Shown: positions 1 through 5,880 of the stretch, one piece after another
How the letters are laid out: each line of letters begins with the position of its first letter
Numbering within the stretch: the first letter of the stretch is position 1
From: a bacterium
Lineage (GTDB): Bacteria > Patescibacteriota > JAUYIX01
Assembly: GCA_030688115.1 (NCBI GenBank)
Contig: JAUYIX010000019.1
Coordinates: forward strand, 1 to 5,880
Reading direction: 5' to 3'
Length of the DNA stretch: 5,880 nt
The notes under the pieces: generated by a model
Told to the model about the DNA's origin: nothing
The model's input: only the letters and a program-made list of their open reading frames with translations
Databases searched by the model: none
Position numbers and translations under genes: made by a program

Positions 1-1
1 T

Positions 2-874
2 GGAACCATCCTGCTCAATGACCCCGACGTGCTACTTCCAGAGGTCTTGACCGAGCTTGAGCGCGCCCTAGGCCCGGGTGCCGGACAGACCGTATATATA
101 GCCGGCCAAACAGCCGCACAGTCCGCCGAGGTCGAGCAGCAAATCTCAGACGCAGGCTATACACCGCGCCGACTAGGTGACAGTAACCGCCTAGGCACCG
201 CAGTAAAAATAGCCGATGAGATCGTTGACTTAAACCCGGGGACAACTACCAAGGTCTTTGTGGCAGAACACGCTCTCTTTGCTGACGCACTGGTAGCCGG
301 TGCCGTAGCTGGTGACATCCTCAATGACGGCAAGGCTGACCCAATCCTGCTTAACCAGCGCGGAGCATCTACTATAGATCCGTTTACTAATACTTTTTTA
401 ACAGCACACCCCGAGATCACAGCGGTAGAACTGATAGGTGGAGAAGTGGCTCTGTCAGCCGGACTTGCCACCACCCTTACTACTAATTTCCCAGCCACAA
501 CCCTTGATAGAACAGCCGGGGCTGACCGCTTTGCCACAGCTGTAGCCCTGATGCAAAAACACGTAATCGATCCGGATTTTATTGTAGTCGCCAACGGACA
601 AAAAGAAGGCTTACCGGGGTCAGGCCAGGCCCTAGAACCTACCGGCTTAGCAGCCAGCAGTGCAGCCAGCGGCTTCTTTGACGCCCTGCTAGCAGGCCCT
701 TACTCAGCCGGTAAACAAGCAGCCCTAGTCTTAACCAAAGCCCAAGAACTACCTATACCAACACAAGACTACATCAGCTCCAACATCCCGGGCATATCCC
801 ACGTCCTGATTATCGGATCTCTAGAGCTGGTAAGCGCCGCCGTAGAAGCCCAGATAGAAGCGCTGTTTGACTAG
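2..874 (+). CDS. Cell-wall-binding repeat 2 (CWB2) surface protein, 3' part
   Basis: This is the C-terminal 290 residues of a protein that begins before the window. The frame is open to the left edge, and the in-frame GTG at 29 falls inside a conserved repeat (ILLNDPDVLLPEVLTELERA), so it is not the true start. CWB2 (PF04122-like) repeats are visible. The tail of one repeat leads to a boundary RLGDSNRLGTA at about residues 57-67. A complete repeat follows with FADALVAGAVAG, PILLN and LIGGEVALS. A second boundary RTAGADRFATA lies at 170-180, and a last repeat ends at the stop. Three such repeats commonly form a module that anchors exported proteins non-covalently to the wall through secondary polymers. 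The last repeat is divergent: it has about 25 extra residues before FFDALLAGPYSA, and GS where GG is usual. Any signal peptide and effector domain would lie upstream, so the wider function is unknown. CTA and ATA codons are frequent compared with the neighbours. Confidence 0.85.
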   Translation, partial: GTILLNDPDVLLPEVLTELERALGPGAGQTVYIAGQTAAQSAEVEQQISDAGYTPRRLGDSNRLGTAVKIADEIVDLNPGTTTKVFVAEHALFADALVAGAVAGDILNDGKADPILLNQRGASTIDPFTNTFLTAHPEITAVELIGGEVALSAGLATTLTTNFPATTLDRTAGADRFATAVALMQKHVIDPDFIVVANGQKEGLPGSGQALEPTGLAASSAASGFFDALLAGPYSAGKQAALVLTKAQELPIPTQDYISSNIPGISHVLIIGSLELVSAAVEAQIEALFD

Positions 875-895
875 AGAGACAACCGGAGAGCTGCT

Positions 896-2629
896 CTATC
901 GCAGTATTACAACGGTAAGAGCGGCCAGGACTGCAATTAATAATAGTGGCAGGCCGATCAGATAGGTTATAACTAAAAAGAGGCTGTTGCCCAAAAACAA
1001 CCTGCTAAGATGGGGCGCCTTAATTTTAAAAAGTACCTTGTCCAACCAGACAAGTGGCGACAAAATGTTTAGGGTCGTCATTGATTTAAAGACCTCTGTA
1101 GGTGTATGTTCAGTGCCATTGCTGGAGTTAGCCAGACGGATGATCTCATTTGCGGCAAGCGTGCCGGCCTCGGCCGCCGACTCCATGCTGTAGATAAAAC
1201 GAGACGTTTTTGCATAGCCTGCGGCAAAAAATAGATTAGGGACATCCGTGACGGGGTCGGGCTGGTATTGAAGCGTCTTGATGTTATTGCTGAACTTTGG
1301 CTCCCACGAGTCAATCACTTTTTTGTCCGGATCAAAACGGTAGCTATCCCACATATAAAAGAGTTCGATAGTGGCTTGCTCGATCGGTTCTCCCTGCTCG
1401 GTGCGGATACTCGACATACGGTAAGACTTACAGATTTGAGCCCAAACCTCCTCTTTAACCTCACGCTCAGTACACTCGGTAAAGGGCTTAGCGTGCCTGA
1501 TCCCGGGCGCGTCGACCTGACAAATACCCACCGATAGGACCGTCTTAACTTTTGGATCGGTGCTGTAGGTCGCATCCCAAATTTTATCTTGTGGCTCGAT
1601 GATCAGCGCCCAGGGTGTGTCCGGTAGATATAGGATCAACTTGTCCGTACTGGGATAATTAATTTTTTGACCCAAAAACATCTGAACCGAGAGCTGAATC
1701 TGTCGACCATGTTTGGCCATCTCAATCGTGTTTTTAAGAACAGGAAATTGAGACAGGCTTGGGCTCTGTTCTACTATTTTTGCGATTGCCTCAGCCGGGA
1801 GACCACATACATAATAGTCCGCCGTATGTTCTGCCTGCTGGCCATTGGCCTGATCCTCAACAACAACGCCACTGATCCGTCCGCCCGTTACCTTAATATT
1901 TTTAATCTCATGCTTTGTTTTAATGGTGACGCCTTTTTTTTGTAATAAACCAACCCACTCATCAAACCAGGCGTCGTTGGTCGGCTTTGGCATCAGGTAC
2001 AGGGTGCTAGCGATCTCAAATACTCCTCCCAAGATGACCACTATCAAGCGCGCAACAACCGGAAAGCTCATGAGGGATGGATCCATGCCCAAAACCGGGC
2101 CCCACATCCTAACCATGTATTTTTGCGCCTCTGGAGAGAGATCGGCGCAATAGTCCTTCCATTTGATGTGATCCATCGAGTCCATGCGTTGGGTCGACAT
2201 GGTCATGCAGTACAAAACCTTATCCAGAATTTTTAATTTTTCGCTGAAGGCAAGGTCCTTGGTAAGTTCACGCGCGTTTTTTCCCCGCTCAACAATGACC
2301 TCCTTTTTATCAAAACGGGGGAACACATAGGTGAACACCTCGACCAGCTTTTTATTTACGCTCGAGGTTGTTTGCTCTCCAACCGGAATCTCGTCCAAGA
2401 CGCGCAGCAAGTTTTTATAGTACTGCCCATAAACTCTCCAGGAGTACTCGACCGGGTACTCATATTGGCTAGCCGGATCTTTGTAATATTTGCTGCGCGC
2501 CAGTCCTCCAACCGAGTCGTTGCGCTCGTAGATGGTGACCTCAAATCCACGCTTGGCCAGCTCGTGCGCGACGGTTAGGCCTCCAATGCCGGCACCGCAT
2601 ACGATAACCTTACTTTTTGCTGAGTTCAT
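896..2629 (-). CDS. FAD-dependent oxidoreductase (phytoene desaturase/amine oxidase superfamily) with C-terminal membrane helix
   Basis: This 577-residue flavoprotein has an N-terminal Rossmann FAD site, GAGIGG at residues 12-17. An acidic E35 ends the second strand, where it would bind the ribose, and a VGGLARS motif spans 40-46. A YSWR motif at 62-65 precedes the substrate region. A middle segment of the type L-x3-G-V-x-I...GVVVEDQ resembles the second half of NAD_binding_8/amino-oxidase proteins. The C-terminal FAD motif NLFFAAGYAKTSRFIYSMES is at about 465-484 and is followed by AAEAG. Unlike most relatives it continues for about 80 residues and ends in a hydrophobic stretch, 548-577, that should form a membrane anchor. 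Family members desaturate or isomerise carotenoids, squalene derivatives or amines; the substrate here cannot be read from sequence. It lies 141 bp downstream of cfa on the same strand, which suggests a membrane-lipid substrate (inference). No Shine-Dalgarno is evident before the ATG. Confidence 0.85.
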   Translation of the reverse strand: MNSAKSKVIVCGAGIGGLTVAHELAKRGFEVTIYERNDSVGGLARSKYYKDPASQYEYPVEYSWRVYGQYYKNLLRVLDEIPVGEQTTSSVNKKLVEVFTYVFPRFDKKEVIVERGKNARELTKDLAFSEKLKILDKVLYCMTMSTQRMDSMDHIKWKDYCADLSPEAQKYMVRMWGPVLGMDPSLMSFPVVARLIVVILGGVFEIASTLYLMPKPTNDAWFDEWVGLLQKKGVTIKTKHEIKNIKVTGGRISGVVVEDQANGQQAEHTADYYVCGLPAEAIAKIVEQSPSLSQFPVLKNTIEMAKHGRQIQLSVQMFLGQKINYPSTDKLILYLPDTPWALIIEPQDKIWDATYSTDPKVKTVLSVGICQVDAPGIRHAKPFTECTEREVKEEVWAQICKSYRMSSIRTEQGEPIEQATIELFYMWDSYRFDPDKKVIDSWEPKFSNNIKTLQYQPDPVTDVPNLFFAAGYAKTSRFIYSMESAAEAGTLAANEIIRLANSSNGTEHTPTEVFKSMTTLNILSPLVWLDKVLFKIKAPHLSRLFLGNSLFLVITYLIGLPLLLIAVLAALTVVILR

Positions 2630-2770
2630 GACTGCTTGAGTTGGGTTTAAAGGTTGAGGCCAAGTACCAAAAAATATAGCTCAACCGGTCTAAAAGTGCA
2701 CGACGGTGCTATTCTATCCGGAACTTGGGTCTTTTTTGGCCATTACAATCCAGACAACAAGGGCCACTAC

Positions 2771-3892
2771 TTAGCGGATACTCTTGTAGTCTACCGGAGC
2801 ACCTACCTTAGTAAATACAATTTGCCAAAGTTGATTTTTATGCGACCTAAAAGATCCTGCGCAACTCAAAAGGTAGTAGTTCCACATGCGCCTAAAACGC
2901 TCATCGTATTTATTTTGCATCTCGGGCCAACTCTGATTAAAACGCGCCTGCCAGGCCATCAGAGTTTTGTCATAATCGGTGCCAAAATTATGCCAATCTC
3001 TCAGGCAGAACAGTCCCTCCGCCGCACGCGTGAGCTGTAAAGCCGACGGCAACATCGAGTTTGGAAAAATATATTTGTCGATCCAGGGGTCCGTATTTTT
3101 AACAGATGTATTGCCTCCGATAGTGTGTAACAAAAAGAGCCCGTCGCGCTTGAGCGTGCGCTCAGACACCTCCATAAATTCACGATAATTTTTGTAGCCG
3201 ACATGTTCTACCATACCAACCGAGGCTATGCGATCAAACTGCTCGGTAAGACTGCGGTAATCTTGTAGACGTATCTCTATATCCAAGCCGGCACAACGAT
3301 CACGTGCTAACGAGGCCTGCTCTTTGGAGATCGTAATACCGACAACTTTGACCTGATAGTTTTGGGCGGCAAACTTTGCCAGGCTCCCCCAACCACAGCC
3401 GATATCGAGCAAGGTCAGGCCGGGCTTGAGCTGCAACTTTTTGCAGATCAGATCCAACTTGGCGACTTGCGCCTGTTCTAACGTCTCGGCATCATTCCAG
3501 TATCCGCAACTGTAGTTCATCCGGGAGTCAAGCATGCGTGTATAAAGATCGTTGCCGATGTCGTAGTGGCGCTCCCCGATCACGTGCGCTTTTGATTTGC
3601 TTTGTTGGTTGAGGACTCGCGCTTTGATGGCGTTCCAGACCAAACCCGGGGAGATCCCGATCTTGGTTTCTAGTCGCAACCTGAGCACTCTGTCAAAAAA
3701 CTGGTCGAGCGCTTGGCAATCCCACCAGCCCTCCATATAGGCCTCGCCTAATCCAAGCGAACCTCCGGCCAAGATTCTTTTATAGAGGTCTTTGTTGTGC
3801 ACCTGCATATCCCAGGGCCGTGGGCCATCGATCTTAATATCGGCGCGCCTGGCCAGATCCCGTACGGTTTGTTCGATGCTTTTTGAGGCCAT
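2771..3892 (-). CDS. cfa: Cyclopropane-fatty-acyl-phospholipid synthase
   Basis: At 373 residues it is close to E. coli Cfa (382) and collinear with it at a constant offset of about 10. The enzyme transfers a methylene from S-adenosylmethionine to cis double bonds of phospholipid acyl chains at the membrane surface. An N-terminal lipid-binding part (about 1-105) includes GLGEAYMEGWWDC. The methyltransferase core follows, with HYDIGNDLY at 109-117, NYSCGYW at 126-132 and the SAM loop LDIGCGWGSL at 162-171. Residues matching the E. coli bicarbonate-binding active site are present: C129, E229 (in GMVEHVG), H256 and I258 (in LLHTIGG) and Y307 (in NFGTDYD). DPWIDKYIFPN and the AGSFR/QLWQ tail are also typical. 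A few family members make methyl-branched rather than cyclopropane lipids, so the exact product is inferred. The ATG at 3892 fits the family N-terminus, but it follows a C5A6 tract with no clear ribosome-binding site. The FAD oxidoreductase lies downstream. Confidence 0.95.
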   Translation of the reverse strand: MASKSIEQTVRDLARRADIKIDGPRPWDMQVHNKDLYKRILAGGSLGLGEAYMEGWWDCQALDQFFDRVLRLRLETKIGISPGLVWNAIKARVLNQQSKSKAHVIGERHYDIGNDLYTRMLDSRMNYSCGYWNDAETLEQAQVAKLDLICKKLQLKPGLTLLDIGCGWGSLAKFAAQNYQVKVVGITISKEQASLARDRCAGLDIEIRLQDYRSLTEQFDRIASVGMVEHVGYKNYREFMEVSERTLKRDGLFLLHTIGGNTSVKNTDPWIDKYIFPNSMLPSALQLTRAAEGLFCLRDWHNFGTDYDKTLMAWQARFNQSWPEMQNKYDERFRRMWNYYLLSCAGSFRSHKNQLWQIVFTKVGAPVDYKSIR

Positions 3893-4005
3893 TTTTTTGG
3901 GGGTTGCTCTCTTAATACTACATCAAGCGGCACTTGTCTCCCCAGGGACCGCTCTGTATCAAAGTGAGTTTTTGGTGGCGATACCGTGAGACACGCTCGC
4001 GCTCG

Positions 4006-4209
4006 CTAGCTTATTAGCCGAGCAATATACTCACCCAGGTAAAAAGGCCAGATCACGATGCCCAGGACTCCTCGCCAAAAGGAGAGGTCCAAAAACCCGA
4101 TCGTGAACAGCCAGCCCGCAAACCAAAGCGCACCCGAAAAAACGTGGTTCTCGATTTTGATCGAGCCGTTGTTCTTCCAGGATCCTTTGACGTCTGTATG
4201 TTTTGTCAT
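4006..4209 (-). CDS. Small two-helix membrane protein, unknown function
   Basis: A 67-residue product with a polar N-terminus (about 1-22) and two hydrophobic segments, about 24-40 (rich in W, F and G) and 46-62, separated by a short LSFWR turn. It ends in YIARLIS. I do not recognise a family. It starts 24 bp after the stop of the exported Cys/His/Met protein on the same strand, so it may be the second gene of that repressor-controlled operon. No Shine-Dalgarno precedes the ATG, but TACAAT sits 8 nt upstream and could be a -10 box for a nearly leaderless transcript of its own; no matching -35 is visible. The ordered amphipathic/hydrophobic pattern and the tight placement favour a real gene over chance. 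It has no cysteines and only two histidines, so direct metal binding is not indicated. Confidence 0.6.
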   Translation of the reverse strand: MTKHTDVKGSWKNNGSIKIENHVFSGALWFAGWLFTIGFLDLSFWRGVLGIVIWPFYLGEYIARLIS

Positions 4210-4233
4210 ATGTCTATATTGTAGCGTATTTTT

Positions 4234-5127
4234 TTAAACGGCGCAGCCCCCTCCCCCGAGGCCTCGGGCTGGCTCTATCTGACTGACAATTTTACTATAA
4301 CCGGATGCGCTGGAATAATCGAGACCCAGGATCTCACGAGCATCAACCTCCGACCAGGCTATCCCCTGTGTTTGCATGTACTTGCTAATCGTGAGATAGG
4401 TATCCGGGAACCAATACGAGTTAACCTGCAGGGCATAGGCGTACATTTCATCTTCCGAAATATCCTGCGAGGCCATCAACTGGAGCAGGCCCAACATCGC
4501 CATACCGTGGTTGCAATCGGGAAAGTACGTCGAGTTATCGCAGCACGGACGATAAATATTTTTGGCGACGCGCTCGACCATTTTTTCTTGATTTGGCGTT
4601 AGGTCGATAAAAGGGTGCGCACTGTAATGGTCCATAACGTCACCATCGGCCAATGTCCAACCGCCGGTGGAGGCAAACCGCTCCGCACCTCCGTATTGTG
4701 GATCGACCATGGGCCCCTCCTCGAGGATAGGGCTTGTGTTGCCGAGTCCCAGAGCCCATAGGAGATTAAGTAAAACCCCTGCGTTTTGGCTATCGATCCG
4801 CAGGGCCGGGCTGCCGGATCCGCTCAGCAATTGAGCCTCATACGTATCAAGGCCGCCATTTTGGGCGTAAAGAGATTCGAACGCATCTTGATCAATCACT
4901 CCAGCCTTAACCATCTTTTGCCCGAGGCCATTCCAGCGCACCGGCAGATAGACTCCCCCCGTAGGGACAACCTGCTCAGTAAGAACGGCCTGCTGGATGA
5001 GCGCATCATTGGCTTGGGCAGCTACTTGCTCCTGCATATGCCCCCGCGGCCAACCGGCTGCCATCATCTTTTGATGCATCACCGGATTAAAGCTGAAGAT
5101 AAGTAATAGTGAGAGAAGTATCGCCAT
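4234..5127 (-). CDS. Predicted exported protein with CC-x8-C-x-H-x-M-x-M motif, probable metal-regulated
   Basis: A 297-residue product when started at the ATG at 5127. The frame is open further upstream, but that extension would run through the operator and into the repressor gene on the other strand; the 5127 start gives a hydrophobic leader (residues 2-14) just after a plausible promoter. The leader lacks a strong positive N-terminus, so it may be a signal peptide or an anchor. It is followed by a Met/His-rich stretch (M17, H18, M21, M22, H30, M31). The most distinctive part is at 194-211: PCC (C195, C196), then PDCNHGMAM (C205, H207, M209, M211), leading into a helix GLLQLMASQD. The chain ends in GGGGCAV with a fourth Cys, C295. 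Soft and borderline ligands spaced this way suggest Cu(I) or another thiophilic metal (inference). It recalls, without clearly matching, small secreted proteins with PCYCGC-type motifs. Its promoter overlaps the repressor operator. Confidence 0.75.
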   Translation of the reverse strand: MAILLSLLLIFSFNPVMHQKMMAAGWPRGHMQEQVAAQANDALIQQAVLTEQVVPTGGVYLPVRWNGLGQKMVKAGVIDQDAFESLYAQNGGLDTYEAQLLSGSGSPALRIDSQNAGVLLNLLWALGLGNTSPILEEGPMVDPQYGGAERFASTGGWTLADGDVMDHYSAHPFIDLTPNQEKMVERVAKNIYRPCCDNSTYFPDCNHGMAMLGLLQLMASQDISEDEMYAYALQVNSYWFPDTYLTISKYMQTQGIAWSEVDAREILGLDYSSASGYSKIVSQIEPARGLGGGGCAV

Positions 5128-5137
5128 CGACTTTGGC

Positions 5138-5165
5138 TTGACTATATACCCCTCGGGGGTATTAT
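5138..5165 (+). promoter_or_regulatory. Promoter of the CsoR/RcnR-family repressor gene
   Basis: TTGACT (5138-5143) and TATTAT (5160-5165) are separated by 16 bp and match sigma-70-type boxes at five and five of six positions. Transcription should begin near 5172, about 5 nt before the ATG at 5177, so the message would be nearly leaderless. This agrees with the absence of a Shine-Dalgarno. The operator fills the spacer, as expected for repression by blocking RNA polymerase. Confidence 0.65.
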
Positions 5166-5170
5166 AACAA
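5141..5170 (-). promoter_or_regulatory. Divergent promoter of the exported Cys/His/Met protein gene
   Basis: Read on the minus strand, TTGTTA (5170-5165) and TATAGT (5146-5141) are 18 bp apart. The predicted start of transcription is near 5134, giving a leader of about 7 nt before the ATG at 5127. The -35 is a moderate match. The box pair spans the same palindrome as the opposing promoter, so one bound repressor could shut both. Confidence 0.5.
5146..5162. promoter_or_regulatory. CsoR-type operator palindrome
   Basis: ATACCCC-TCG-GGGGTAT is a perfect 7-bp inverted repeat around a 3-bp centre. It has the TACCCC/GGGGTA shape known for CsoR-family operators in Firmicutes. It lies 15 bp upstream of the CsoR-family start codon and between the -35 and -10 elements of both divergent promoters. 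The assignment rests on the match of operator shape, position and adjacent regulator. Confidence 0.8.
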
Positions 5171-5176
5171 CCGATT

Positions 5177-5446
5177 ATGCACAAAGATATTAAAAAAAGT
5201 GTCACCCGCCGTTTAAAAATCATTGAGGGCCAAGTCCGGGGCCTACAATCAATGGTTACTAAAGAAAAGTATTGCATCGGCATTATTGAGCAATCCCTGG
5301 CCATTAAACGGGCGCTATCCGGCGTTGAGGATTTACTGCTAAAAAACCATCTATCGACGCACGTGCTTCAGCAGATCAAAAGCGGTAAGCAAAGCAAGGC
5401 CATTAAAGAAATACTGGATATTTACAGCATTTCCAAAAAAAAGTAA
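5177..5446 (+). CDS. Metal-sensitive transcriptional repressor, CsoR/RcnR/FrmR family
   Basis: An 89-residue all-helical DNA-binding repressor of the DUF156 (PF02583) family, recognised by RRLKIIEGQVRGLQSMV (residues 11-27), KYC (31-33) and NHLSTHV (57-63). These proteins form tetramers that leave their operator on binding a metal or on thiol modification. Aligned to M. tuberculosis CsoR with an offset of 3, C33 matches C36 and H58 matches H61, but H62 replaces the third copper ligand C65. The second-shell residues Y32 and E78 match Y35 and E81. With H2 near the N-terminus, the set H-C-H-H resembles the Ni/Co sensor RcnR. The ligand could therefore be Cu(I), Ni(II), Co(II) or another signal. 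No Shine-Dalgarno is present; the start is set by family length and by the promoter. It is probably autoregulated and controls the divergent exported protein. It is convergent with the Cys-motif membrane protein. Confidence 0.92.
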   Translation: MHKDIKKSVTRRLKIIEGQVRGLQSMVTKEKYCIGIIEQSLAIKRALSGVEDLLLKNHLSTHVLQQIKSGKQSKAIKEILDIYSISKKK

Positions 5447-5472
5447 CCGGCAGAACAGCTCGGCCGTAACGA

Positions 5473-5880
5473 TTAGCAGCAATCTTCCATTTTTTTGCGT
5501 ATCGCGGCGATATTTTGTTGGCTCTGCGTGTTTGAGACTGCAGTCCTAGCGACTTCGGGCGGCCTGTTGTTGTTAGGATTATTTTTGCTAAGACCGATGA
5601 CTACCGGGACGGACGCCAGCGTAACCACTGCGGTGATAACAAACCAGACCCACTCCTCTCGTATGAGCGCATAGACCGTGACAAAACCAAACACAACAAA
5701 AAAGACCCGCCAGGCATTGATAAAGCGCCGGGCGTTCAGCTTTTTTTCCAGATAGTAGGTAAAGCCAACGACGCTACCGCCCATCATGACCGCCGGGATA
5801 GTCAGATCGATCGGTTGACCCAGGTACGCTGCGGCCAAAAAACCAATCCAGGTGAGCAAGACCCCAACACAAACCGGACA
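5473..5880 (-). CDS. Multi-helix membrane protein with CPVC and C-terminal Cys-Cys, 5' end missing
   Basis: The frame is open to the right edge; 135 residues are visible and the true start lies outside. A TTG at 5859 could be taken as a start, but the codons before it read CPVCVGV, a likely functional Cys-x-x-Cys motif at the membrane border, so the longer partial reading is preferred. Four hydrophobic segments follow in the visible part at about 8-22, 29-44, 56-72 and 77-95. A polar tail of about 40 residues, rich in N and Q, ends in KKMEDCC. I do not recognise a named family. CPxC motifs beside a helix followed by several more helices occur in small membrane proteins of uncultured lineages, and cysteines at both ends suggest metal or disulfide handling (inference). 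It lies 26 bp from the convergent repressor gene, so it is not in that operon, and its promoter is off the window. Confidence 0.7.
   Translation of the reverse strand, partial: CPVCVGVLLTWIGFLAAAYLGQPIDLTIPAVMMGGSVVGFTYYLEKKLNARRFINAWRVFFVVFGFVTVYALIREEWVWFVITAVVTLASVPVVIGLSKNNPNNNRPPEVARTAVSNTQSQQNIAAIRKKMEDCC

Noticed and set aside
29..31. GTG as start of the first gene
   Set aside because: The codons before it (GTILLNDPD) are part of a conserved CWB2 repeat, so the gene begins outside the window.
157..594. 145-codon open frame on the minus strand
   Set aside because: It is antisense to the conserved CWB2 repeats and has a composition expected of a shadow frame.
887..897. AGAG-CTG-CTCT hairpin between convergent genes as a terminator
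   Set aside because: The stem is only 4 bp and no T-tract follows on either strand.
2654..3040. 128-codon open frame on the plus strand
   Set aside because: It lies mostly antisense to the 3' end of cfa, whose protein is clearly conserved; the translation shows no family motif and begins in the gap between two minus-strand genes.
3995..4006. GCTCGC tandem duplicate after the small membrane gene
   Set aside because: Two copies of a 6-mer are too little to call a repeat or a functional site.
5128..5304. N-terminal extension of the exported protein to an ATG at 5304
   Set aside because: It would translate through the operator, both promoters and about 40 codons antisense to the repressor gene; the 5127 start gives a sensible leader and promoter spacing.
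5447..5466. Possible hairpin (CGGC...GCCG) between the repressor and the convergent membrane gene
   Set aside because: A 4-bp stem with an 11-nt loop and no T-tract; it is not distinguishable from chance.

Overview
The window is a moderate-GC bacterial chromosome segment carrying seven protein-coding genes, two of them cut by the window edges. Nothing suggests a phage, transposon, CRISPR array or RNA gene. The genes read with the ordinary bacterial code. A surface protein with cell-wall-binding repeats points to a Gram-positive-type or monoderm envelope. Several starts lack a recognisable Shine-Dalgarno, and the Cys-rich small membrane and secreted proteins resemble uncultured lineages such as Patescibacteria/CPR. 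This placement is a guess and would need a marker gene to settle.

Left part (2-874, plus strand): the 3' end of a surface protein built of CWB2-type repeats. It runs convergently, with only about 21 bp between stops, into a minus-strand block.

Middle (896-3892, minus strand): a cyclopropane-fatty-acid synthase (cfa) is followed by a membrane-anchored FAD-dependent oxidoreductase of the phytoene desaturase/amine oxidase superfamily. The 141-bp gap between them shows no clear promoter or terminator. Together they look like a lipid-modification pair: the methyltransferase acts on unsaturated acyl chains of membrane phospholipids, and the flavoenzyme may act on a related lipid or isoprenoid substrate (inference).

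Right part (4006-5880): a metal- or thiol-responsive cluster. A CsoR/RcnR-family repressor gene (5177-5446, plus) is divergent from a gene for an exported Cys/His/Met-motif protein (4234-5127, minus), which is followed 24 bp later by a 67-aa two-helix membrane protein. The short divergent region holds one near-perfect CsoR-type operator (ATACCCC-TCG-GGGGTAT) lying between the -35 and -10 boxes of promoters facing both ways. The repressor should therefore control itself and the exported protein together. Convergent to the repressor is a partial gene for a four-helix membrane protein with a CPVC motif near its N-terminus and a Cys-Cys C-terminus, a plausible partner in metal or thiol handling. 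The combination looks like a compact and poorly described metal-handling module.

No gene-free stretch exceeds 300 bases. The largest gaps are 2630-2770 (141 bp) and 3893-4005 (113 bp). I see no RNA gene, terminator or convincing promoter in either.
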